A program made the position numbers and the translations under genes. Below, piece after piece: positions 29,001 through 41,000 of a stretch of 64,000 nucleotides of DNA. Source of the stretch: Nipponacmea schrenckii (taxonomy: Eukaryota > Mollusca > Gastropoda > Lottiidae); assembly GCA_030562195.1 (NCBI GenBank), contig JAUJPP010000003.1:38880602-38944601 (forward strand), written 5' to 3'. Within the stretch, counting starts at the first letter, position 1, and every line of letters starts with the position of its first letter. Below the pieces are notes generated by a model that saw only the letters and a program-made list of their open reading frames with translations, was not told the DNA's origin and searched no databases.

Positions 29001-32000
29001 AAACTTTTCTTAGAATTTGAGAAATATAATATATGAAAACCGCCATTCGTCTAATTAAGCGTCGTGGTGTAGTCTGTAAGTTGTATGCTTCTCGGTAAGG
29101 ATACTCAGAGTGCTATATATCCATCTGTAAATTACCGGAAATTTACGTCTTGAACTTGCAGGTCTGAAAGTTGAAATGAAAACAGAAGTTAATAAAATAT
29201 CGTTGATAACATAAGACATTGAATGTTGACTTTCAGATTGTATGTAGACACTTCAATCTATGGAAGAAAATTGAAAAGTGGTACGAAACAGTAGCGTATG
29301 ATGTGTATAGTAATATTTTTAACCTTTTACAACAGTTCTGACAAAAGAATTACTGTCGATTTTTGTACATCTAATAAGATAACATGTAGACATATGAAGA
29401 GAAAGAAATCACTGCTATCTAATAAATCAATAATTTGGGCCTATTTTCGTCCAATTCTGGTGAAATTTATTTTCAGTTTGAGATTTACCAGGTTCAAGAT
29501 TTATTAGTATTTAATATGAGAGAATTAAATAGAACGGATTGGTTTTAATTTGAACATTTATTAGCCACAATGATATCATTCTAAATTCATCTTGTCTTAC
29601 AGATTACCATAAATTTCCCATTACATGGTTCAATATAGGAGATCGGTGTCTGGCCAGATTTTAATTGCCTCGTGATCTTTTTTGTATCCAGTACTCGAAG
29701 GATACAGGGTAGTCTCTTTGTTTAGTCTATATTTTTAATTTTTTAAACTCGATGTGGAACATCTGCCATTAATCGTTGTACCTTAAGAAGCAGTATGCAC
29801 CATAAGAAAAAGAAAAGCAGCATATTGTAATTTTTGCTTATTGATTTCCGCCGTTTTCATTTTTCTCTCGTTCTCTATAAAGTTAATTTTAAATTGTGCT
29901 TTTGGGCTATATGTACAGTACAAATCTAAACCCATTTAAATATTTTAAAGTACAACTGTCATTATTTTCTCATTAACAAGAATATTGCGTCTGTTGGATT
30001 AACCAGACCTTTCCTCTAATTACTCTTTAGGACAAATATGATCAAAACTAAAGTGTCCAGTCAATCGCCTTACATGACATCAATTAAAAACACAAATGTA
30101 CTCTAAATATAATCATAATTTTGAATTAGGTTCGGCGGCACACCATCGAACAGCAGAAGCAAATTTATGCTTGCGCTTTTCCTTACAGCTCCAGTCTGCT
30201 GGTAAATTTATGTTTGGTCATAGGCTTGGGTTATTTTGGTCATACACACCTCTTTATATAAACTTTGCGTTTACACACAAAGATTTGTTCATTCTAAACA
30301 AAAATATCAAACACGTTTAATTTGGTATTTTTCGCTACAAAAGCCTTTTGTCCAAAATCTTAAGTGAATTTACCCGTACACGAAAGCGAAATGAGATGTG
30401 CACGAATGAATTCTGCCTCCTGGAACAATCGAGCAAAGATTTACATTTAGGGTGTTTATTAGACTAAATTGTTATGGAAAAATCCAAATATGAAAACAAA
30501 TTTAGTCTTTGACAATATTTTTATATTTGTAATTAAATGTAGTAACTAGTAAAATAATATTCTTGTAAAACAGATGCCGTGACAGAGTTCTACTTTTGTA
30601 TTAATATTAATTAAATATCAATCATACCTACAAGCCAAACAATATATATCAATGAATAAGTTACTGAACGCTTCTCATCACAGGGACAAATCGACCAACC
30701 TTTCATTCATAACGATAGATCTATATCAGACAGTGAACCAAACCTGTTACATGAGAGAAAGTACATTCATAGAAAAACGTCTTCATTCAGGGATCTGTGA
30801 TTGTGCATTTGATGCCACTCACAATCAAGTCGCTTCACTCCGATTAATCTACCTCACGACGGAATAAATCACATTCCAACAATGGTGGGCGAACAATCTG
30901 ACGCTTGACGGTTCTTGCAATAAGTTGATCGACATCGGGGGATCAAAAAGAACGCTTGGTTGCCACCACCCAGTGTTATCCCTCTGATAACTTTTCTGAC
31001 ACCTTTTGTGGGAAGCAGTTAAAATATTACGCGACTGCTTTGGCATGTGTATCATCTCCAAATGCCGACAAATTCGTTTCGAAAATTTGATTTCTGAGAC
31101 CAAAATAGCATCTGGAGGTTTCTGGATTGTGTTACCATTCTTTATTTGTTCATAAATGTCTAACTACCAGACAAACTAACCTGTATTCAAATAGAATTCA
31201 TATTAGAATCTTTTGTTGTTGTATGACCCGAGGATGGACTAGTTTCATTATGAATATGATTCGTGTAAATATTAAATACTCTACGGTGGTTCTATTAATG
31301 TTCGAAGACCCTTTGTCTAGCCTAGGTTTGGGGCAAGGCGAATTTGTACGACATGAATGAAAGGAAATTACTCAGGACATATATTTCTTTTGATTTCTTG
31401 TTCTCCAGTTGGCCTCAATCTTATATATTCTTCTCAACCTATTCATTAACCACCGTCCGGACTCCTATTCTTTTGGATATTTCATGCTCTATGAGAGGTC
31501 AATATCCGAAGATACCAAATTTCTCTATTTATGTGATAATAATAACTAAGTTTTATGGAATAACAATTACTGAGTTAATTTATTCTGCGACGTTTCAACA
31601 AGACATTGTCCTTTTGTCGTTATCAAATGAATATTAACAAAATTAAGACTACACATATATATACAATAAGAAAGAAGCCATGTAGAAGAGATAGATACAT
31701 AGATAATTACATGGGTTTTCATGGGGTGCATCAAGGGTTTCTAAAACATACTAGCTAATTAACAGCATAAAAACAACAGTTAAAACAGATGCTTGATAAC
31801 GACAAGAGGACACTTGTTGAAACGTCGCAGAATAAATAAACTCAGTAATTGTTATTCCATAAAACTTAGTTATTATTATTATACTACCAATTGCTAAATG
31901 CCATATGAAGAATACATCTATTTATGTGGTATCTAAAGTGCTTTAGATGAATTTTTCAGCGGAAATTTAATTTAGTTTATTAAGACAAAGAAAATTTTTG

Positions 32001-35000
32001 TTCCTCATTTATCACCAAGATATCTATAATGTGGTGACATAAACTTATAGTTAAAAAAAAATGATGTTATCGTCCTTCACAATTGTGGTTTCCAAGTAGT
32101 TATAATTTGTCCAATTAAGACACTTGTCCGCCTGATTCCATTAAAGGAAATTGGGTCAGATGTTAATCTAGATTAACTGAGTGTTATTTTGTTCGTGTTT
32201 CTTTTATCAAATTTCTACGGATATTGCCACCTTTTTGTACGTAATAATCTCTTTCAAAGAAACATGTCACTTTGTCATTGGCTTTTAAAGCTAGCAGGAC
32301 GATTTTTCAAAAAAAAAAAGATAGTATAAAATGTTTTGGGCAAGCCGTTGTTATTTTCGACTTTGAGGTTGACAATCTATATATATAACGGTAAAGACAT
32401 GGGTATTCGGAAATGTTCTATGTATGCTAATTTGAATGACGTCACTAAATGCGTAGATGATTAATCCGGATAGGGTCTTTCTTCACTAAGTGTAAACATT
32501 TTCTTCAGCAATAAACAGAAATAAGCTCCGAAATTTGTATCTATTTTCTTTTTCGTAATAATAGTTATTATTATGTAGTATTGTGTTTGGGAACGACTGC
32601 CTATAATATTGAAAATTTCTTCATAAGTGATGTATTACCCATAAATGTAACAACAACCATATATGTAATACCCACCATAAATGTAATAAAAAACAACCAT
32701 AAATGTAATACCCACCATAAATGTAATACTCATCAACCATAAATGTAATAACCTACCCCACCATAAATGTAATAATTTTTAACCATAAATGTAATAACCA
32801 AAACCAACCATAAATGTAATTAAAAACAATATATAAATGTAATAACCTAAAGTGCTGTAAGAATAACATTGATTGAACCTCGATATCATTGTAGGTGGCA
32901 GTGGGGATATCTGTCCCTCCCACAAAACGTAATGCACAAAATAAATCAGGTATTTGAGGCTTCAAATCTCTTAGTACTTTTAGTTCCAAGAGGCTTTGCA
33001 TACTTTTTTCCTATGCGCCAAATTAACAGGACGATCGTTTTTTTTTCGTTTTTTTTCTCTGTTGGTTAGAATTTATTACATTGTCAGGTAATGCTGGTCT
33101 ATGTGCAGAGTGAAATAAAGAAATTCATAGGGTAATATAATTTTAATTTTTGAAATTTTTCTAATTTCAAGACACTATCTCACTAATATAAAATGAACGA
33201 ATGAAAAATGAAAAACCGTTTATATTCTTTTTTTTAAGAAAATGTACGTTCAGATAAGCTGAAATTTAAATTTGGATTAATATTTTTCGTTAAAATTTTT
33301 TTCTTGGATGTTAACTACTCGAAACCATCCATACATAATGGCATTTACCCATTTTGGATGTACGATAATTTCTCTTAAGCTTATTATAAGTCCACTACTA
33401 CGTCCATATTTTCGTAAAAGACCTCCAACACTTACAACATTACTTGGTACACCCCTAGATATGTACACCTTGGGCAAAAAGCCCTTACATGTCTGTTCGG
33501 TAATTTTTCGAAATCTCGAATCCACAGCCCGCAAACGTCTGTAGAGCTGACACCTTTGGAAGTATTTTGGTTCGAACAGCATGGCAAAGTACACAATTTT
33601 TTCAAGAATTTCATTTAGAATCATGTTGAAATATGAACTGTCCCCACCCCCTCTCCCGCCACTTTCTATGTCCCTTCTACCGCCACTTTCCATGTCGCCT
33701 CTACCGCCACTTTCCATGTCGCCTCTACCGCCACTTTCCATGTCCCCTCTACCGTCACTTTCTATGTCTCCTCTACCGTCATTTTCTATTTCCCCTCTTC
33801 CGTCACTTTCCATGTCCCCTCTATCGTCACTTTCTATGTCCCCTCTACCGCCATTTTCTATTTCCCCTCTACCGTCACTTTCCATGTCCCCTCTACCGTC
33901 ACTTTCCATATCCCCTCTACCGTCACTTTCCATGTCCCCTCTACCGTCACTTTCCATGTCCCCTCTACCGTCACTTTCCATGTCCCCTCTACCGTCACTT
34001 TCTATGTCCCCTCTACCGTCACTTTCTATGTCCCCTCTACCGTCACTTTCCATGTCCCCTCTACCGTCACTTTCCATGTCCCCTCTACAGTCACTTTCTA
34101 CGTCCCCTCTACCGTCACTTACCATGTCCCCTCTACCGTCACTTTCTATGTCCCCTCTACCGTCACTTTCTATGTCCCCTCTACCGTCACTTTCCATGTC
34201 CCCTCTACCGTCACTTTCCATGTCCCCTCTACAGTCACTTTCTATGTCCCCTCTACCGTCACTTTCTATGTCCCCTCTACCGTCACTTTCCATGTCCCCT
34301 CTACCGTCACTTTCCATGTCCCCTCTACCGTCACTTTCTATGTCCCCTCTACCGTCACTTTCCATGTCCCCTCTACCGTCACTTCCCATGTCCCCTCTAC
34401 CGTCACTTTCGATGTCCCCTCTACCGTCACTTTCTATGTCCCCTCTACCGTCACTTTCCATGTCTCCTCTACAGTCACTCTCTATGTCCCCTCTACCGTC
34501 ACTTTCTATGTTCCCTCTACCGTCACTTTCCATGTCCCCTCTGTCGTCACTTTCTATGTCCCCTATACCATCACTGTCTACTTTGTCTTTACTGTAACTT
34601 TCTTTCATGGTGCCGTCTTCATTATTTCTACTTCTCTGATACTCAGTCTCAAAGGCACCAGATATTTATTGAAGGAAAACATAGTGCGATCCCTCGATTT
34701 TTGCGTAATGGCCCAAATGTACAAACTGTGCTAAAGGTAAATAGTTGCATGGGTGGATCGTTGATTTACTGTTAGGTCCAATTGATGAAACAATTTCTAG
34801 CTGTACGTAAAATAAATTTGCAAATGCTTGTAGTGTTAATTGATCTCCGTATGTGCCAATTCTAGACATTTCTGACAAGTATTGCCGCCATGGCATGGCA
34901 ACAAACAGTTCAAGTGGAAACCCTCTACATTGTTGGGATCGTCCTCCAATTCTCTCACAACTTCACCCCGAACCGTTTCGTGGCATCTGTAAATTCCTAT

Positions 35001-38000
35001 TTGTGGTAACAGGTAGGCTAGTGCTTCAAATTGGCAGTCCCGATCTCCCATTGGATCATACACAATAGTGTATCCTTGATTTTAAATTGTGGGGGTCGTT
35101 ACAATGATATCGAGGTTCAATCAATGCTAGTCTTTAGTTTATTACATTTATGGTAGTTTTTTTATTACATTTATGGTGGGTTTTGGTTATTACATTTATA
35201 GTTAAAAATTATTACATTTATGGTGGGGTAGGTTATTACATTTATGGTTGATGAGTTTTTACATTTATGGTGGGTATTACATTTATGGTTGTTTTTATTA
35301 CATTTATGGTGGGTATTACATTTATGGTTGTTGTTACATTTATGGGTAATACAAGTGAGTCCTGATGCAAATATCAGGGAAGCTTAGCTTACCCATTTTA
35401 AGCAGAATATCCCTTTAAGCTCTCGCTGTTATGTAAATTTGTGATATTGTATTAACTACAACATAGGCCATAGGTTCCAAAGAGTAAGTAAGTACTGCTT
35501 TATATTCTTTTATCCTTTTCTTTTTTAGGTGATTAATCGATATTCTGATCGCCTGGTCAATTTGCTGCGGGATAGTTCCGATGATATCCCTAATTTCCGC
35601 TTCCTGTTGCCGAGTGAATTTTACTATAGAGCCGAATCCGATAAAGTTGAAGTATGTCATTCATTCCATTTATAAGACTTTATTAGAAATAGGGAGTCAT
35701 ATTAAATTCAAGCACTCGATCTTAATTTCAAATTCTCAGAGTTTCTTTTTTATAGAAATATTTCAAAGAAACATATCATTTGAAGAAGATTCTTGACATT
35801 TCCGCGGCTATATCTAACTAAATGTGTGATGTCACCAGGCAAATTTCACAGGTTTAAAGCACTTAAAACCTTGAACCATTATCCAATACAATATATATCC
35901 ATTAAGGACTATTAGTTATTGGCAGCAGCTTCTTTGATCACCGAAAGATGGTAAAACATGATAGTCGTTATCAGAAAGCAACACTGTCCCTGAGTCACGG
36001 CCAATCTATAGGGATATCTAAATAGATGCTCAATTATTTTTTGTTTTTTTGGATTCGCTACACGATAGCTGAATCAGCCTCAGATTATTGTAGCAATCAG
36101 CTCTATTATTAGTCAATAAATACTTCATGTCTTATACTGAGAGACCCAAAATTATGTTCTCCTTGTATCAGAGCATCGGTTATCATAGTTTCAGCTGTTT
36201 TTGTTTGTAAAGACAGATGTGTCACATAAGGTTTTCCTTTGATGCTAAAATTGTTTCAATGTAGGTTCTACAGACGCAAAAAATAAATCTGCTAAGAAGA
36301 TTAGTGACGGATGTTCCAATGTCATCATCACCGACTTCAGTAGATAAACTCTTGGACGAAGTCTTCAGCTTCGAAGATGAACTGAATATGGTAAGTTTAT
36401 CTAGTAATAACACTGTATTTTTAGTCCTTTTAATTGTTACTCTTTTCTCTTGCGAAAAGCTTTTGAGGAAGAATCTTATTGTTCAGCCGGATCGAAAATG
36501 AAAATGAAGGTGAAAGATTGATCAAAAAGGGGCCATATTGTCCAATCCTTTCCATACCTAAATGAATAAAATATTGTTTTAAGATTCATCAGCACTATAT
36601 TCAAGACAAACAATATTTTTCCAACCGATGGCCTATAGTCAACAATTACAAAGATTATATGTAAAATCAATAAACTCTTAATAACTGAGCAAGCTCCTTG
36701 AAATGATGTTTCATTGGAAAGATTCCAAATTTAAACAAAAAAGGTGGCACGTGATAGAGTGCCAAGTCCTCGAATTAGTTTGCATGATTAAAAGTTTCTT
36801 ATACCAGTAGTAACAAATCAAAAGTAGGGTATAACAAGGTACACGCGAGTCCAATGTGGAAATTGCATGACATAAAAATGATCATTATATTATAATCAAA
36901 GTATTGCGTTTCAACTCTTACAGATTACAGGTAATACAAACCCCAAGTGGCCTTAGTTTCATTAATAATCGATCCAAGTAAAATACGTCCGTTTACATAA
37001 ACCGGAATGTGATTAAATATCTTTTTATATAAAAACTTAACAATATAAAGTAAACATGAAGAAAGGGAATTTTACCTTTGATTCTTAAGTAAAGTGTTCA
37101 ACGTTTAATCATTATTATTTCGAGATAAAGACAGGCAAAATAAACGACCAATATTATTCTATCGATTATCAGCTTATAAAAGATTTTACAGGTTTTAAAG
37201 CCGTCTTCAAGGAGAAAAAACGTTTGTACAGCACAACAATTGATAAAGGAGTTAATCAATGCGCCTTTATTTGCCCAATCTTTTTTCTCATTCTTGACGA
37301 ACATGAAGTTCTTTTTGTCTGCGAGTTCAATATAGGATCGGTCATTTTTTTTACTTGTACTTAATATTATTTTATTTATTCTGTATGGTATGCCGTCTTC
37401 AATTATCAATTCTGAACCAAGTGATTTCAGAAAATGTTATTGAATAACACAAATAATATATTATAAATTCAATTTTACTCCCAAGACATACATGAAACGT
37501 TTATCATACTCGAAACAATTATAAGAACAATATAAAAGGACATGTCTAAATTCTATTTGAATAGAGAAAACAGAATGTTAATTAAAAAAGTGAAATTTTC
37601 AAATGTCATTCTCTAAACCAAAAGTCATCGGTCAAATCTTAAAAAGGAAATCAGTGATTTGGATCTAAAAATGAAATTTCAGCACTTCCGCTAGAAGTTT
37701 TCGAAAATATAAATTTAACTATTCCCTGCAGTCGCATCCATCAATAAGTCATTTGAAAACTAGAAAGATGGAAGATTCTTGAATATTTACACATGATAAA
37801 ATAGCAGACTGTTGGGACTCATCACCAGACTACTGTACCATTCAAATGCACAACTTATAATACCTTTAAGTTATTGAATTGCATATAGAAGACAGATGCG
37901 ATACAATGTTAATGCTAACCATGTAGCCTGTGATAGCGGAGAGTTTTGGATATAACAGTCAACAATATAATAATCATAATAAATGCTTACAACAAATGAC

Positions 38001-41000
38001 AATTGGCAGTGATGTGGATCACATCAAATATTTTGCAAAATATTTATCTCGAAAATTTAATAATTGTTTGAAATTGAATGGTCTTCTGCAATGCGATTAA
38101 CTGGCTTATCGATATCATTTAACGACCATGAATATAATGGTAGAGATGCATTCATAATGAAGAAATTTACAAGTTTCAATCCAAAGGAAATTAATGTCTG
38201 ATAAACAATGAGGGAATTAGAACCGAAATTAGATCATTATTATACATCATCAGAACAAGTCTCTGAAATATTGCAATTATTATGCTCCTGATATCATTCT
38301 ATTTGGACCATAATCGTCTAATATTGCTATTGCTATATAACATGCTGTACACATCGAGCACTAATAGGCATGCCATGAACAAAATGTATGACATCCCACA
38401 TGACTTAATATATCCCATATTGCTATTAAGGGTAATACCTTAAGTCATTTATAATCCCTCTTAATAACCACGTCACATGTATCCATCATCGTTCAAATAA
38501 TAATGCTGAAAGCGATGAGAATGCTCCAGATATAATGAAATCTTATAATTATGCTATTGATATTCACATTCAAACTAGCACTTATCACACTTTGTCAACG
38601 ATCACACCATAATGTAATTGATAGTGTTCCAAACTATCAAAGACCACATTATAATGTAGCTTTGCTAGAAACTATCAACGATCACACCATAATGTTATTG
38701 ATGGTGTTCCAAACTATCAAAGATCACATTATGATGTAGCTATGCTAGAAACTATCAACGATCATACCATATAGATTGCCATATTCATTGCCTTGTCAAA
38801 ACTATCAACTTTCATACCAAAATGCTATTGCTAGTTATGTTCAGCGAAAATAGGTTGATACTAGTGATACTCATGGCCAAAAACTATCTGTGATTATCGA
38901 AATGGCTATTGGCAAACATCACATAATATTACAGCAATTCCGAATGATCGATATATGCGTTGATTGTATCAGTATTGAACGTAACTCGACCATAACTAGC
39001 AAAACTGACAAAATATGCAAGGTCGAAGCCGACAAGTTTCTTTAACGTAATTTTATCTAGAAACAATACTTGAATGATATTGGCAGTATTGGTTCATGAT
39101 ATAAAAATCGTCAAGATAGTTTACTGAACAGACTAAAACAACACTGACTTCCTACGAATGTTATCAAAAACCTATAAAGTAAGATTAGAGTATTTGCAAA
39201 CCGCCAAAACATTAAGCCATCTAATTTAAAAGAATCACGTTGCAGAGATATTGAAGGATTTTTTCACGAACGCTCAAAGAATTCACAATTTTATTGGAAT
39301 ATGCACTTCAGCTAACAATTTCCCAATATCAACAGTTTTAAAGGTTGCTTCAAAAGCTGATATAAAACAGTCTAACAAAAATAAAAGTTTTTTTTCAATT
39401 GGAATCTCTCACAAAGAAACTTAGATAAATAATATTTCTGAACGTAACATTTTTAATTTGATATATGCCCTTTTATCATTTCCTTATCGTTCTATCCTGG
39501 TGAAAAATAAAGATGACTTCTTGCATCCTTTACTATAAATGTGGATAATGAAACTATTGTTCTGGAGACTTGTATTTCCAGTCCTAATTCTAGTCGTAGT
39601 CTGTCCTGTTCTTAAATCACTCAGTTATGAGTACATATATCTTCGTGGCTGACAGTATTTGCACTGTGCATAAACAATGGTACATTCGCGATCCCGTGAT
39701 TAGTTCATCTTTGATGCAGTCAACATTTTTTAATTGCAGAAGTTAGAGCCAAGTGTAATAAGATGTACACTTTTTTTTAACTGACATTGACAAAATTATT
39801 TGAAGAGAAATCGAAATTCCTAGTTCACACGAATATGGAGTATTTACACTTTTGTAGCAAAACAACAGTACAATGTACTTGTATAATATATTTGTTTTAA
39901 AGCAAACCATTTTTAGAGCATGAAGGCCCAACTGAAAATTGTTATCTAAAAGAAGAAGGTGAATGGGCTTCTATCATTACGACTTTTGACTAATAACTTA
40001 TCTTGTTATTCCAGATACTATACGACGACGAAAGTTCATTTTTAAACACAGAGTTCTGGGATTGTAAGCAACGAAACACAGACATACTATCGAATATGGA
40101 TTTACAGTTTTCTGGTTACCAGTTAAACTGGACACAGTTCTTCAACAACGTATTTCAAGGAGAACACATGACATTGTGTAATGTTCAGCTTAACACTGAT
40201 GTTCAAACATTGTTGAAAAACACTCCTAAACATGTTGTTAAGAGATATATCATACTTCATACGGTTCTTAATACTGATTTATTGGTTCTTTTCCCGTCCA
40301 TACTGAAACAACTTACACCAAAACAAGATTTATTGATACAGGGCTTCGATCATCAACTAGAGCGACAATGCGTGGGATATGTGTTTAAATTTATTCCAGG
40401 GACATTACATTGTTCCATTGACCACAATAAAAGGGTTAAAGGTGATTCACGATTCCGGTTCGTTGTGGACTCGCTTAAATTGACTCTTCACGAACAGGTA
40501 CTTAAATTGTTTAATATTGGTGTACAAGGTACACAATCTATTATCAAAAGATGTACAGACGATGTACATGATATGTGGAACAGCACAGTGAACCACCAAA
40601 CAACCATACCTAATGGCTTCTTTACTGATCATTCCTTTACTTCCAACGTCATAAAACTTATAACACACCAAAATCTACAGTATTTAGATGGTCAGAAGAA
40701 AGAAGATGTGAATCCTTTAAATGTGGCATCAGTCGCTCAATTCATGGGCTGTTTATGTAAGTATACAAAGTAAATTTCTTTAATAAAAGGATTACACAAC
40801 ATTACACAGACATATTTTTCGGTTGTTTTTCAGTGTTTATACTGATATGTCACTGAGTTCAAGATCTTTCAAGCTTATTACGGGTGAAAGCTATGAACCC
40901 CGGAATAAAAATCATACCATAACAACATGATTGTAACCAATACACTTGAGAGATTCGCAATTCAGATACGTACGCTATATACCGATTGTATACTTTTTCA

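Larger units (their letters stand above)
32631..35353 (-). mobile_element. 2723-bp DNA transposon with repeat-built inverted termini and OTU-type protein
   Basis: Starts TGTATTACCC and ends GGGTAATACA, flanked by AGTGA at 32626-32630 and 35354-35358. The two ends are long inverted repeats (32631-32893 and 35100-35353). Minus-strand coding sequence between them has a degenerate OTU-like cysteine protease domain, a 24-bp coding minisatellite and a C-terminal domain. No transposase motif is recognised, so the superfamily is unassigned. A 5-bp target duplication is known for Transib, but nothing else here points there. OTU domains occur in several large transposon classes (Helitrons, some MULEs), but the inverted termini argue against a Helitron. 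Confidence 0.85.
27966..35528 (+). other. intron 5 of the M13-like gene
   Basis: 7.6 kb, GT-AG. It carries a foldback element (31535-31880) and the 2.7-kb OTU transposon (32631-35353). The sequence from 28.0 to 31.5 kb has short open frames only, none recognisable. Confidence 0.75.

Noticed and set aside
29055..29150. tRNA-like GTGGTGTAGTCTGTAAG stretch
   Set aside because: The A-box resemblance is weak and no B box or SINE tail follows convincingly.
32753..33001. Minus-strand frame [20 protein letters not shown] as a further transposon gene
   Set aside because: Short, runs into the terminal repeat, and has no start or domain that separates it from chance.
33581..34775. Plus-strand open frames of 338 and 380 codons (Ser/Pro- and Cys/His-rich repeats)
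   Set aside because: They are shadows of the 24-bp minisatellite. Only the minus-strand frame continues into non-repetitive protein-like sequence and agrees with the OTU part.
35415..35660. Minus-strand 81-codon open frame
   Set aside because: It overlaps exon 6 of the M13-like gene on the opposite strand, which has proper splice sites and fills a known family segment.
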